Shown: positions 32,674 to 44,050, counted from the first letter of the stretch. The stretch: DNA of 64,000 nt from Farysia itapuensis (GCA_023212645.1 JALBYC010000041.1:1-64000); one strand, 5' to 3'. The notes: generated by a model not told the origin, from the sequence alone. Numbers and translations are program-made.

Positions 32674-33785
32674 CTATTTTTTGTTCTTGACAAACTCGTC
32701 AAACTTGGGCGTCCAGTCCTCGTGCCAGCGGGACAGAGCAGGTCGGTCTTCAATGATATCGTTGATATTCCACTAAAAGGGGGAAAAGCGAGATGCATCA
32801 GCATGTAGTTGCAAACGTAGCAGGATTCTGCAACTTACTTCCATTCGGGCAAGGTCTATTTCGCGGGGTGTCTCGTTGTCTGGACACAAAATGTAGAAGG
32901 ACCCAGCCTGAATCCGCTGTACCATGAACTCAACCGTCTGCTCGGGAGTCCAAGCACCTTCAGGCTTAGCTTTGCCAGTATTGGCTCCAGTCAGTCCGGT
33001 CTAAATCAGGAGACTATGTCAGCCGCTTGTATTACTTTATCGCGGAAAATCGTACTCACATGCACCCAGCCAGGAATGAGAAGCTTGACGTCGATCTTTG
33101 TCGATGAGTCCTGTCGGAGCTCATGGGCAAGCGACTCGGTATAGACTTTAACAGCTGCTTTGGAGATGTTGTATGCCGGTCCGGATCCGGGAGGCGTGGT
33201 GATACCTTGCTTGGATCCGGTGTTGATTATAAGTGCTGGCTCAGCATGTCTCTTGAGCACGGGGAGGAATGCTTGGCAGCTGTTGTGTGGAATGTCAGTG
33301 AGAAAATGGTCTCATCGCAGTGATTAGCAATGTACTTACACATTGACAACGCCGAAGAAGTTTGTGAACAGGATGCGCTCCCATCCCTCGGCACTCGATG
33401 CTTTGGTAGGCCCGGCGACACCTGCGTTAGCCATCAGCACCGACACCTTGGCACCGAGGAAAGCGTCCGTTACTGAGCTGCGAAAGTTGGAAACGCTTTC
33501 TTGGTTCGACACGTCAATGGGGCCCGTAAAGACATTCTTCTGCTGGCTTGAGAGCTGGTCAGCGGCCGACTTGAGACTGCTCTCATCCTTGTCGCCGATC
33601 GCGACCTTCATGCCCTGGGAGAGGTAATACTTTGCGGCAGCCAGACCAATACCGCTAGCCCCACCGCTGATGACGGCCACATTGCCGGCTCGAACTATTT
33701 TAAAGGAAGCTTTTCGGTCAGCAACTCGAACTTTTCCGCACAAGTATTGATGCCTTCGAAACTCACTTGCAGGATGAATAGACAT
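32674..33785 (-). CDS. short-chain dehydrogenase/reductase (classical SDR)
   Basis: Five exons, 33785-33767, 33694-33340, 33279-33060, 33000-32839 and 32772-32674, give 284 aa. After a six-codon first exon the Rossmann motif is VAVISGGASGIGLAAAKYY (family T-G-x3-G-x-G; here the Thr is Ser). LMANAGVAGPT is the NAG motif and AYNISKAAVK carries the catalytic Tyr-x3-Lys; the upstream Ser is in LIINTGSKQG. An aspartate in VAIGDKDE after the second strand suggests NAD(H) preference. The C-terminal 85 residues (WTPEQTVEFMVQRIQAGSFY, PREIDLARMEWNI) recur in fungal SDRs of unknown substrate. I cannot name the reaction. The introns are 60-80 nt apart from the 5' one, which splits codon 7. Confidence 0.85.
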
Positions 33786-34649
33786 AATGGGAATGCTTCA
33801 GACTGATGTGGTAAGTAGGTAAGTCATGTGCATTGCCGACAGCTAGTTGGCGCACGGCGCACGCATGCACGGTCCGGCCTTAAACGGAGAAGACTGTTAG
33901 ACTTGGATTTTCCCCATCAAGAGTATAGAGTATAGAGTACAAGAGTGCAGTATAAGAGTGCAAGAGTGCAAGACTATAAGATCAGCAAGACCAGCAAAAC
34001 TAGCGCCTCGAATTATGCTCTACTTGCGCTAGGAGGCACACTCACAGGCACTGCGCTCAGCAGGTGCACACACAGGCACTGCACTCAGGCGGATCGAAAT
34101 GAACAGCGGAAGGTCAATGTATTGCAAAATCAAGTGACGTTTATTGTCGCGTAACACTAGTGTGATTGTGATTCTGAGGCGCATACATGAGAATCGCTGC
34201 TTGACACACAAATTGCACGCTGTGCGACAGCTGTGACAAGCGCATTCTGCACCCTATTCACACAGGGCGTACAAACTGTGTGAAGCGCACTTTACACACG
34301 AGCTCCAATTCCGATTTTACGACAGCGAGCCTGCAGGAGGCAAGAGCAAGAAAAGCTTCTCGCCTTAAGTTTGATGCAGTCGTTGGATGGTATTGCAGGG
34401 CCAGACTTGCGGCGAGGCTTGATGCGCTGGTCCATTTCCTGACAATGGGCTGGTCAGCTTTGTCGTGCAAGCTTCGCGGCCCTACGGCTGCAAGCACAGG
34501 CATGAAGCGGCCAAAGCTTTGCTCGGAGCGTTTCTGGCGTCAACTGCAAAACGCTCCGGACTGGCAATTAACGTTCCGGCCCACCCCTTCAAAAAGTGCT
34601 CACCTTGTGGTCCTGCTGCAATCTACACCACCATCACCGTATACGACTA
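33786..34649. other. divergent intergenic interval with short direct repeats
   Basis: 864 bp between the SDR and the ferric-reductase-type gene. Positions 33918-33980 consist of imperfect repeats of agagtgcaag / gagtatagagta words, and 34035-34110 contain two imperfect copies of a cacacaggcactgc(g/a)ctcag unit (about 30 bp apart). No gene recognised; open frames here are short and featureless. Such repeats may be promoter elements or slippage products. Confidence 0.5.
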
Positions 34650-36419
34650 ATGGACGTGGTCAAGAGACAGATGTCTTCGACCGCCGGTCTGGGACTGGTC
34701 CATAACACACGCACCGGAGATCCCTGGGCAGGGCAGGCCAAATATACCAAAGCCGTCGTCGCAACAGTTTCGATCGTGCTTCTGATTGCAGCACTCTTCT
34801 CGTTGCATGCACGTTGGAGCCGCTCTCTCCATGGCAAAACCTCATCATCTGGTGCTACTAGCGTGTCACGGTTCACAGCAACACTCAGGTTCCTAGCATA
34901 TCGACAGCTGCCATCGCGTCGCTTAGGTTGTATCAACTTTCGACTGCCAGCTCTAGGTGCGACTCTTCTCATGTGCGTTCTCATGCTCTCTTTTACCATC
35001 TGGGCATTTGTCGTCCAGCCATACTATCGCGACAACCGTAGCTTCGGCAGCCCTCCACTGGCCCTACGCTCCGGAATGATGGCGTTGGGTCTGATGCCTT
35101 TCATCTACGTGCTCGGCTCCAAGGTGAATTTTATATCGATGATTACCGGCACCAGTCACGAACGGCTTCAAATATACCACCAGTGGATGGCACGCTTTAT
35201 GCTCTTCATGGCAACGGTCCATGCCGTCCCCTTTATCTATCAACCGCTGTCCGAGGGCGGATCCGCAGCATTACGCGAGTCTTTTTACTCCGACTACATC
35301 AACACAACGGGTGTCATTGCCTACGCGTGTCTATTTGTTCTATGTTTTGCAAGTGCCACAGGACTTCGAGAGAGGAGCTACGAATTGTTCCTGCTGATCC
35401 ATGTGCCAGTGGCTATCGTCTTTCTTGGCTACATGTTTGTCCACTGCGAAAATTTGTTGACCTCATGGCGATATTTGTGGGCTACTGCCGCCATGTACAT
35501 GCTGTCCGTCTTCCTGCGGTACGCGGGACAGCTCAGCAAGAATAGCTTTTTGTCGTTGTCCAAATGCCAGATCGAAGCTCTTCCGGAACAGCTTACCAAG
35601 CTCACAATTCAATCGCCTATTCGCTGGAAGGCAGGTCAACATGTGTTCGTGCGCTTCCCTGGCATGGCACCGTGGTCAGCTCATCCATTCACCATCGTCT
35701 CAGCGCCTGCGACAGACCGTCACCAGCTGCTTTCGACCATTGTTCTCATGGCCAAAGCTCAAGATGGGCTAACGAAAAAGTTACACCAGAAAGCAAAGGA
35801 TGCAAATCCGGAAGATCACGGGCTGAAGGCCAAGAGCTCGCTGTACGCCATCGTCGATGGCCCCTACGGCCAAGACGCAGATGTATCGCGCTATAGCGAT
35901 GTATTGTTCATTGCTGGTGGCAGTGGCATCACTTTCGTTCTCGCTTCGCTACTCCAGTTGGCCTGGCAGTGGCAACAGGGTAAGATTGTCACTCAACATG
36001 CTCATCTAGTATGGTCGATTCGAGACTCTGGCTCCCTTGCCTGGGCAACGACCCAGCTCCAAGTTGTCGAAGCACTAGCTCCGCCCGGCGCCTTTAAAGT
36101 GTCGCTGTATATCAGCAGAACGTCGACTGAAGCGAACGATGTAGCAGTTCCCGCGTCATGGGATCTTTACACGGGTCGGCATCCAGATGTCGGCTCATAT
36201 GTTGCCGACTTTGTTCGGACTAGGAAGGAAGCTGACGTCGAGTCACCTAAACCCAGCCACCCTCATAATTCTCGTTCCACTGCCGTAGTGGCCTGTGGTC
36301 CCACAGGCATGGCTAAAGACACATCCAATGCCGTCGCTTCTATTCAGGCCGAGCTCGTGCGAGGGCGACGCCCACACCAAGACCAAGTCTGCCTCATCAC
36401 AGAGCACTTTGGCTTTTAA
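34650..36419 (+). CDS. ferric reductase-type transmembrane oxidoreductase (FRE/NOX superfamily)
   Basis: About 589 aa from the ATG at 34650, no intron. The membrane part has about six hydrophobic segments including the ferric-reductase core with the two bis-haem histidine pairs, each spaced H-x13-H: YHQWMARFMLFMATVH and, after the loop, IHVPVAIVFLGYMFVH. The cytosolic part has the FAD motif HPFTIVSAPA, the NADPH loop DGPYGQD followed by IAGGSGITFVLASLLQ, and the C-terminal ACGPTGMAKD and EHFGF. Electrons therefore pass from NADPH through FAD and two haems to an external acceptor such as Fe(III) or Cu(II). No EF hands are present, which argues against a Nox5 type. No signal peptide is apparent; the start could be an inner Met (MSSTAGLG). 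Confidence 0.88.
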   Translation: MDVVKRQMSSTAGLGLVHNTRTGDPWAGQAKYTKAVVATVSIVLLIAALFSLHARWSRSLHGKTSSSGATSVSRFTATLRFLAYRQLPSRRLGCINFRLPALGATLLMCVLMLSFTIWAFVVQPYYRDNRSFGSPPLALRSGMMALGLMPFIYVLGSKVNFISMITGTSHERLQIYHQWMARFMLFMATVHAVPFIYQPLSEGGSAALRESFYSDYINTTGVIAYACLFVLCFASATGLRERSYELFLLIHVPVAIVFLGYMFVHCENLLTSWRYLWATAAMYMLSVFLRYAGQLSKNSFLSLSKCQIEALPEQLTKLTIQSPIRWKAGQHVFVRFPGMAPWSAHPFTIVSAPATDRHQLLSTIVLMAKAQDGLTKKLHQKAKDANPEDHGLKAKSSLYAIVDGPYGQDADVSRYSDVLFIAGGSGITFVLASLLQLAWQWQQGKIVTQHAHLVWSIRDSGSLAWATTQLQVVEALAPPGAFKVSLYISRTSTEANDVAVPASWDLYTGRHPDVGSYVADFVRTRKEADVESPKPSHPHNSRSTAVVACGPTGMAKDTSNAVASIQAELVRGRRPHQDQVCLITEHFGF

Positions 36420-36628
36420 TAGCCTAACAAAAATATCTAAACATCTAGCAAATAGCAATAGCAATTTCAATTTTAATCACTCTGGGCCCTTACCAAACGC
36501 GCTAAATTGTATGCGACAAGCAAAAGTTGAAAAGTGCGCAGCAATCGGACGCGCCGCGATGTGCTGGAAGTTGGATCGAAAATACACGACAGCATCTGGC
36601 CAGTGTCCTGAAAAAAAAGAACGTCAAG

Positions 36629-36636
36629 TATATATA
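36629..36636 (+). promoter_or_regulatory. TATA box upstream of the TBP gene
   Basis: The word TATATATA lies 97-104 bp upstream of the TBP start codon, in a plausible position for a core promoter. The surrounding 36420-36732 interval is otherwise non-coding, with a stop codon of the upstream gene at 36419. Confidence 0.5.
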
Positions 36637-36732
36637 CCAGGGGGTATACACGGCCCCATCCCCCAAATTGAAATCCAAAATTTCGCCCTTCCCTCTTCAC
36701 CACATCCATCCCGCTCCGACAATCAGTCTTCA

Positions 36733-37548
36733 ATGGCTTTTGGAGGAGTAGCCCTGCCGGGCTCTGGCAGTGTTTCCAACACAAATCCAGCACACCTCAA
36801 CGGAAACGGAGGCCATGCTGGTGCAAATGGTACACATTCCAAGATGAACGGCAACGGCATTGGCGTTGGCGAAGAGGAGAAGAAGATTGCGGTGACGGGC
36901 AAGGAATCAAATCTTGAGCAGGGTCTTTCGAGCGTGCACGGTATTGTGCCAACGTTGCAGTGAGTATATCTGTGTAGAGCTGTGCATCTAGCGAAAGTCG
37001 GCATTGACATCCGTGCTATCTTGTGTAGAAACATCGTCGCCACCGTCAACCTCGAAGTTCGACTAGATCTCAAGACCATTGCCCTTCACGCTCGTAATGC
37101 CGAGTACAACCCCAAGCGATTCGCCGCTGTCATCATGAGAATCCGGGAACCGAAAACCACAGCGCTGATCTTTGCCTCGGGCAAGATGGTGGTCACTGGT
37201 GCCAAATCGGAAGACGACAGCCGTCTCGCCAGTCGCAAGTACGCCCGCATTATCCAGAAGCTCGGCTTTGAAGCCAAGTTCAGCGAGTTCAAAATCCAAA
37301 ACATTGTCGGCTCATGTGACGTTCGCTTCCCCATCCGATTGGAGGGTCTCGCCTACAGTCACGGTGTCTACTCTTCGTACGAGCCAGAACTGTTCCCGGG
37401 CCTGATCTATCGCATGGTCAAACCGAAAGTCGTTCTCCTCATCTTCGTTTCCGGCAAGATCGTCTTGACCGGTGCGAAAGTTCGAGAAGAAATTTACCAG
37501 GCCTTCAACCTCATTCTTCCAGTCTTGGCCGAGTTCCGCAAGCCCTGA
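36733..37548 (+). CDS. SPT15: TATA-binding protein (TBP)
   Basis: Two exons, 36733-36959 and 37029-37548 (69-nt intron), give 248 aa. The 180-residue saddle is nearly identical to TBP from other eukaryotes: [75 protein letters not shown] and [16 protein letters not shown], with both direct repeats intact. The first 65 residues are Gly/Asn/Ser-rich ([12 protein letters not shown]) and species-specific. It recognises TATA elements and nucleates all three RNA polymerase pre-initiation complexes. The start at 36733 gives a clean N-terminus; the frame is open further upstream by chance. Confidence 0.97.
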
Positions 37549-37926
37549 TGGGCTACACACTCGACAAGCGCTGGCGGGATGTCTGAATTACACACACCCA
37601 GCACGCAGCATCTTTACCAAAACACAACAGCAGTTTCTCGCAGCATCCGCACAAGTCCGAGACTTTTGTGCCTCCACCGGGTCGCTTTTGCATGCTACGA
37701 CTATCGTCGATGCTACAAGACCACCTTCACTCTCGCCCTCCTCGTATGTATGGCGACTCATAGATGCGATTCCCATCGATCGCACTGGAAGACTCTCTTT
37801 TCCGCTTCCTACCACTCGCAAATTGTCCTCCCTCTTCTCTTGTTCTCATAACCACAAAATCACATGTACTACTATCTGCGTCAATACCAATGTTGCGCCC
37901 ATTCTGATTTGTTACAAGTAAGGAGA

Positions 37927-38790
<864 letters not shown>

Positions 38791-39178
38791 AGCCGGGAGT
38801 CTTCCCTGACGGAGCTTGTCAGCATTACATAATTGTCTTTAGTCTAACAAAATAAACGCGCTTTTTGATTGACGTATGTCGGCTTGCCCGATTAGGAAAG
38901 TGATTCGCGAAGTGCGTCATGCTCATGCCCCACATGCGTGCTAAATGCGGTGCGTGAGTGAGCCCTCCCGATGGTGGACAGGCAGGGCGACGCCATGCGT
39001 GCGACTTGATTTGTGACCCGATAATGGTGCGTGACTTTGAGTGAGGACCGTCGCGAAGTGCCGGTGATTTTCGCGTTTGTCCTCCACCCTGCTTGTGCAT
39101 CCATCCATTTGTGCATTCCATCCGCTCGCCTCCTCTCCTCCATCCGCTTTTCCCCTAGCTCAATCCTGCAATCCTGCA
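38791..39178. promoter_or_regulatory. divergent promoter, CFIm25 / SAP-type membrane protein gene
   Basis: 388 bp without a coding signal. The last 100 bp before 39179 are strongly pyrimidine-rich (tcctctcctccatccgcttttccccta), typical of a fungal leader. Confidence 0.4.
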
Positions 39179-40420
39179 ATGCCTTCTACTCCGTTCAAAG
39201 GCTCGCTCAAAGCCAAGCGTAAGGGCGAGCTCACCGAGATTGCTCAAGCACTCGGCATCGATCCCCAGTCGCACAAGAAGGAGGAGCTTGAAGACCTGAT
39301 TCGCGACCATCTGATCGGTAACAAGGACCGTCTGTACTCGGACAGCAGTTTCAAGGGTTTGCTCGACAGCCTCGACACTGTCGAACGACGCAAGGTGTCT
39401 GCTCGATCCAGCAGCGTGAACGCGTAAGTTTTCAACGCGTCCTTCAACATGATGTTCTCGCGGCTAACTTTCTTTTTTCGCGCCAACAGTGATTCGGATG
39501 CATCGGACTCACCCGAATCGTCCGCTAGATCGCCTCGCAAGCACACCCAACGTGCTAGCGTCGGTACACCCTCCACCCCTTTCAGCCCCCTCGCGTCGAG
39601 CGCAACTGATCTGGCCAACTCGGTCAAGCAGCGGAGTCTCAAGGCGCGCAAGTCGCTCGACAAGATTGTCGACTCGCTGTCTGACAATGCTCGATCCACT
39701 GCAAACGAGCTAACGAGCGAAGTTCAGGATGTTCAGCAGGAGGTGACGGCCGGCTTCCAGACAGTGCAGAACGAGGCAACCAAGAGATACAAGAAGGTCA
39801 AGCAGTATGGCACCAAGGCTGTTGGCCAGGCTCGAGGCTGGCTAAGCGACTCCAAGAACCTCATCCGTCTTTTGATCGCATTCGAGGGTATCCTCCTCGT
39901 GCTTGCCACGATGCCCACCTCGTACTACTCGTTTGGCAGCAGAGGTCCCAAGATTCCCGTCATCAACCCGAAAAATGGCATCAGCGGGTACCTCCCTCAC
40001 TGCGCCGTCACGCTGCCCAACCCACGAGCGCTGATCAGCTTTGCCTTCTACCGACCGCTGGCTCTGTGGGCCTTGTACACTGTGTTGCTTCCCGTGGCTG
40101 TTTCTCACCTGGTCACCTTTGACCGACGATCGCAGCCCTCGGCCTTCTCCTTCTTGCTTGCGCGTCTGTCCGCTCTCTTCTTCCTGGGACGAATCCTACC
40201 TCGCGGCGCTTTGGGTGCCATCGGCCTGCCTTCCCCTGCCGTTTTGGGCGTCGCGGCTGGAGAAGTGTCGGAGTCGACACTGCTTCATGGCGTTCGATCG
40301 GCTCTGTCGTACGACTATGTTATGGCCAACCTTGGCGTCGACCTACAGATCTGGGCCACCGCCACTGTTCTGGGATTCACTCAGTACGAGGCTATCGCAG
40401 TCCGACCCCGAGCTGGCTAA
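39179..40420 (+). CDS. SAP/HeH-type N-terminus fused to a multipass membrane region, function unknown
   Basis: Two exons, 39179-39423 and 39490-40420 (66-nt intron), give 391 aa. The first 50 residues (LKAKRKGELTEIAQALGI then KKEELEDLIRDHL) look like a SAP/HeH helix-extension-helix motif as found in DNA- or chromatin-associated proteins. A Ser-rich linker and a long amphipathic helix region follow (NELTSEVQDVQQEVTAGFQT to AVGQARGWLSDSKN). The C-terminal half contains three or four hydrophobic segments (LLIAFEGILLVLA, LALWALYTVLLPVAVSHLV, LLARLSALFFLG). A helix-extension-helix before membrane spans recalls inner nuclear membrane proteins such as Heh1/Src1, but the LEM/MAN1 luminal parts are absent. 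I do not recognise the family and infer only membrane localisation. Confidence 0.75.
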
Positions 40421-40631
40421 GGTGCAGACGATGATGTGTTACCGCGGAAACCAAATACCCAGCCGATATGATACCGACTGCTGCTGCTGCTAGCAGCAGT
40501 CTCCACAGACTCTGGCTATTCTGCGTGTCCTTTTTCTTACTTTCTCCCCACTTCCTGTACATTGTTGCGAGAGACACTGCCCAGTGCTCTCTGCTTAATT
40601 ATACGATTGCCTTTGTTGCAGTTTTTGTGTG

Positions 40632-41486
40632 TTATACTTTCTGTTGGTACTGCTCCAGAAGCTCGACCAAGGACAGACTTGGGTCGGTCTGGCTGGCTGG
40701 GTTTGACGCTACATCTTGTCGAGCCTGTTTTGCCAATGTTCTTGCACGTTCTTGTGCAACTTGCTGCACGATGGACAAGGGCACGGTTTCGGAAGGCGGG
40801 GACACTTCCGAGGATTCCACGGTGTGCGTGCTTGGGACTGGCGGCGCTGGTTCTGTGCCACTGAGGATGCCCTCGAGCTCGAGAGCTTCCTTGCCTGCTA
40901 CCCACTGGTTCTTGAGTGCTAGTCGCAACAGCACCTGGACCGCAGCCTGCGTACGCTTGCTCTGAATTTCTTGCTCCTGCTGCGCCTGGTAGATGTGCAA
41001 TCTAGCTTCTATTAATGATGGATCAACCTCCTCGGTCACTTCCCCATCTTGTTGCGCTTGGTCTCCGAGCGTTCTCGAGTCTAGCTGTTCGAGACTGAGA
41101 CCCAAGAGATTGGCCAACTTCTCGACCTCTTCGCGCAATTGATTCAACGAATCTTCGGTGCGATCTCTCTGATTTGCATTCTTGCGAGATCCTCTATAAG
41201 TTTCGCCTAGGATGAGTGCAGCTGCGACGGCAAAGAGAAAGCCTTCCGATATCGCGTTTGCGCCGTTGGCTATTGCTTTGGCGTCGTTGAGTGGACGGAC
41301 TTTCTGCGGTACACCGTTGGGTAGCAGGTTGACGCGAAGGGCCATTTCCGTTCGGTGCATGCGCTGTGCCAATGCGATGCAGATATTGCGAAAGGTCTCA
41401 TGCTGAGCGGCCTGATTCTTGAGCTGGGTCGCGATGGGCTTGGCCAGCGTACGAATGGCCAGCGTGGCGATCTTTGCCGTCGCCAT
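40632..41486 (-). CDS. OPA3-like mitochondrial protein with C-terminal extension
   Basis: 284 aa from the ATG at 41486. The N-terminus KIATLAIRTLAKPIATQLKN and HETFRNICIALAQRMHRTEM are the hallmark of the OPA3 family, associated with mitochondrial membranes and linked in humans to optic atrophy. A hydrophobic stretch follows (AISEGFLFAVAAALILGE). Beyond the usual family end the protein continues with a charged coiled coil (EDSLNQLREEVEKLANLLG) and about 120 Glu/Gln/Ala-rich residues, so it is longer than the human protein of about 180 aa. The in-frame extension up to 41576 lacks similarity and overlaps the promoter of the divergent CAF-1 gene. Confidence 0.85.
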   Translation of the reverse strand: MATAKIATLAIRTLAKPIATQLKNQAAQHETFRNICIALAQRMHRTEMALRVNLLPNGVPQKVRPLNDAKAIANGANAISEGFLFAVAAALILGETYRGSRKNANQRDRTEDSLNQLREEVEKLANLLGLSLEQLDSRTLGDQAQQDGEVTEEVDPSLIEARLHIYQAQQEQEIQSKRTQAAVQVLLRLALKNQWVAGKEALELEGILSGTEPAPPVPSTHTVESSEVSPPSETVPLSIVQQVAQERARTLAKQARQDVASNPASQTDPSLSLVELLEQYQQKV

Positions 41487-41560
41487 GAGAGGGTGGTCGA
41501 GGGATGGGGGTGTTGGCCTGGACCGTGCTCGCGGGTAGAAAATTAGAGGCGGGCGAGTGC

Positions 41561-41570
41561 AAAATATATA
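41561..41570. promoter_or_regulatory. TATA-like element between the OPA3-like and CAF-1 genes
   Basis: The word [14 protein letters not shown] 66-75 bp before the CAF-1 subunit ATG in an intergenic space of only 149 bp. It probably serves the + strand gene; this is positional inference. Confidence 0.45.
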
Positions 41571-41635
41571 CGCCAACCCACTCCCTCCTCTGCCCAGTCT
41601 TCTTCTCTCTGTCCCGTATAGCGACGATCAGCAAC

Positions 41636-44050
41636 ATGGTGCGCTCTGTCACCTTTGAGATCCGGTGGCATGACACCCAGCCCATCTACAGCTGCTCCTT
41701 TCAGCCCATCTCGCAACCCCATCTTCGCAGAGTTCTTGACCTCAACATGGGCCAGGCTGCAGGTCTTGCACCCGGCAGAGCTCTGTCTGAGCTCGAGTCT
41801 ACGCAGTCAGCTACCGCCTCCTCCTCAAAGACGGCGCACCCTCCTGTTTCGGCTGGAGGGCAGAGCTGGCGTCTGGCCACGGCCGGAGGTGACAACAATG
41901 CACGACTCTGGATGGTGCACCCCAACATACCTTCACCAGCTGCCATGGCCAGTGCTGCCTCTGTCTCTGGATCTGCCGTCATTGCACCTCACCCACCTCG
42001 CGTCGAGTATCTAGCTACCCTGTCGCGGCACTCTGGAGTCGTCAATGTTGTGCGATTCTGCCCCAAAGGTGAATTACTAGCCACGGCTGGTGATGACGGC
42101 AATGTCCTGTTCTGGGTTCCCAGCGATCGTAGCAAGCCCCACTTTGGTGACTCGCTCTCCAGCTTGGAAGGCGAAGGTCAGTTCGAGAAAGAGTTTTGGC
42201 GCGTCAAGCTCATGACTCGTGCCACCCCGCAAGAGCTCTACGACATGGCCTGGAGTCCCAACGGAGAAACTCTGGCCGTAGGTGGAACCGACTTTGTCGC
42301 CCGCATCATCAACGTACAGGACGGTCATGTCATTCGCGAGATATCCGAGCACAGTCATTATGTTCAAGGTATCGCATGGGATCCGCTCAACGAGTTTCTT
42401 GCGACACAGAGTAGCGATAGAGCGGTGCACGTTCACAGCCTACAGACCCGCAAACACGAAAGCAGCAGTGAGATTATCGGCTCTCACTTGTCCAGCAAGA
42501 ACTCAAAGCTGGATCTCCACCGCAAAAGCGGCGGCTCTGCCGGCTTCATCTGGGATGCGCACTCCAAACCGCCGATGGCTCGACGATCGAGCAGCCATGC
42601 AAGCCATACCAGTGATGGCGAAGGAGCGAGAGAGAGCTTTGTAGCCAGCTTGCGCGGCAGATCAAAACGAAGCAGCACGCCCATGGATCCTAGCCATAGT
42701 GGTCGCGCTTCAACACCATCAGCACCCAACGCTTCCGCCGTAGCAGTGCCATCGTCTGGTCGAGCAGGAACCCCTTCGCCCAGCATTTCGGTACCACCAA
42801 GTCCCTTTTCGTCCCACGCCGGCGTCACGACTCATGCCATGAATCCACCACAGTTGACACCCAGTCGGCGATCCAGCTTCAGCGGCAGCAACATTGACGT
42901 GGGCTCTCCCCCCACAAGTATAGCATCCCTGGCTCCGCATGGCAAATTGAGCGAGCACGTTGCTGCAAGTGAAGCAGCGCCAAGAGGAGGCAGCGCGAGT
43001 CGGTCTGCGTCTCGCACTCGCAGTATTCGCTCACCTTCGCCCATTCCACCTCTTCCCGCGATACGTGCTCCGCCATCTCCACAGCAGCGCATGCAAGCTG
43101 CCGCTGCCTCTGGCATTGGTGGACCCCTAGCCAAGGCGTCAATGCGTCTGTACGGCGACGAAAACTTTAGTGGCTTCTTCCGCAGACTCAGCTTCAGTCC
43201 CGATGGCGCTCTGCTCGTGACGCCAAGCGGCATCTTTGACGCCCAACCAGCAAGTCCGACCATACACAAGAGCTCGACTGCGACACCAGGAAGCAAGAGT
43301 GCCGTGTATCTGTACGCGCGAGGCAATCTCTCTCGCTCCAACGCCCCCATCGCTGTACTACCGGGTCACAAGACGGCCACTCTTGTTGTCCGCTTCTCGC
43401 CGATTCTTTACGAGCTGCGCAAGACACCGCGCACCGCCGATGACGGCATCCCTCCTCACCCCACCATCCCCTTGGAAGTTGGAAAGCAGAAGAGCGTCTC
43501 GCTGCACTCTGACCATCCCACCTCTTCAGAAAGTTCCGACAAGAAATCACAGCCACGCGGCATCAGCGTGATTGGCCTGCCATACCGCATGATTTACGCA
43601 GTGGCCACTCAGGATAGCGTCTGGATCTACGACACGCAGCAGACAGGGCCGATTTGCTGTTTCAGCAACATGCACTACGCCAGCTTTACCGATCTATCCT
43701 GGTCGCCCGACGGTCAGACGCTCATGATGTCTTCCACCGATGGCTACTGCTCCGTTGTTGTGTTTGACTATGCCGAGTTGGGTACGCCGTATGCGTTTGC
43801 GTCTCAGCCTTCGCTCAAGACACCTGCACCGGGCGTTCCACAACCTGCACACATTGCCGAGGGCAAATCCTCAGCGCCCAACACTCCCAAAGCCTCAAAC
43901 TCGACCGCGAGCACGCTCGCTCCCTCCGACACCCCAGCAGTCTCCGGCCTTGGCCTCGCACTCAACGAGCCAGCAAGCTCTCCCACCGCAGACGGCCAGG
44001 GTCCCAAGAAGAAACGCCGCATCGCACTCACAACGGAACGGCCCCTCTGA
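41636..44050 (+). CDS. CAC2: chromatin assembly factor 1 WD40 subunit (CAF1B/Cac2)
   Basis: 804 aa, uninterrupted. The start VRSVTFEIRWHDTQPIYSCSF is typical of the p60 subunit, followed by WD repeats: RLATAGGDNNARLWMV, LLATAGDDGNVLFWVP, DMAWSPNGETLAVGGTDF and FLATQSSDRAVHVHSL, then, after a long interruption, FFRRLSFSPDGALLVTPSG and LSWSPDGQTLMMSSTDGYC. CAF-1 deposits H3-H4 at replication forks through PCNA. An unusual Ser/Pro/Ala-rich insertion of about 240 residues (roughly 260-500) separates the fourth and fifth recognisable blades, so the protein is longer than human CHAF1B (about 560 aa). The C-terminus is Ser/Pro-rich and ends in a basic patch (GPKKKRRIAL) that may be a nuclear localisation signal. 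Confidence 0.93.
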   Translation: MVRSVTFEIRWHDTQPIYSCSFQPISQPHLRRVLDLNMGQAAGLAPGRALSELESTQSATASSSKTAHPPVSAGGQSWRLATAGGDNNARLWMVHPNIPSPAAMASAASVSGSAVIAPHPPRVEYLATLSRHSGVVNVVRFCPKGELLATAGDDGNVLFWVPSDRSKPHFGDSLSSLEGEGQFEKEFWRVKLMTRATPQELYDMAWSPNGETLAVGGTDFVARIINVQDGHVIREISEHSHYVQGIAWDPLNEFLATQSSDRAVHVHSLQTRKHESSSEIIGSHLSSKNSKLDLHRKSGGSAGFIWDAHSKPPMARRSSSHASHTSDGEGARESFVASLRGRSKRSSTPMDPSHSGRASTPSAPNASAVAVPSSGRAGTPSPSISVPPSPFSSHAGVTTHAMNPPQLTPSRRSSFSGSNIDVGSPPTSIASLAPHGKLSEHVAASEAAPRGGSASRSASRTRSIRSPSPIPPLPAIRAPPSPQQRMQAAAASGIGGPLAKASMRLYGDENFSGFFRRLSFSPDGALLVTPSGIFDAQPASPTIHKSSTATPGSKSAVYLYARGNLSRSNAPIAVLPGHKTATLVVRFSPILYELRKTPRTADDGIPPHPTIPLEVGKQKSVSLHSDHPTSSESSDKKSQPRGISVIGLPYRMIYAVATQDSVWIYDTQQTGPICCFSNMHYASFTDLSWSPDGQTLMMSSTDGYCSVVVFDYAELGTPYAFASQPSLKTPAPGVPQPAHIAEGKSSAPNTPKASNSTASTLAPSDTPAVSGLGLALNEPASSPTADGQGPKKKRRIALTTERPL

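Noticed and set aside
36295..36732. Extended N-terminus for TBP
   Set aside because: This part overlaps the end of the reductase gene and contains the TATA-like promoter; the ATG at 36733 gives a normal TBP.
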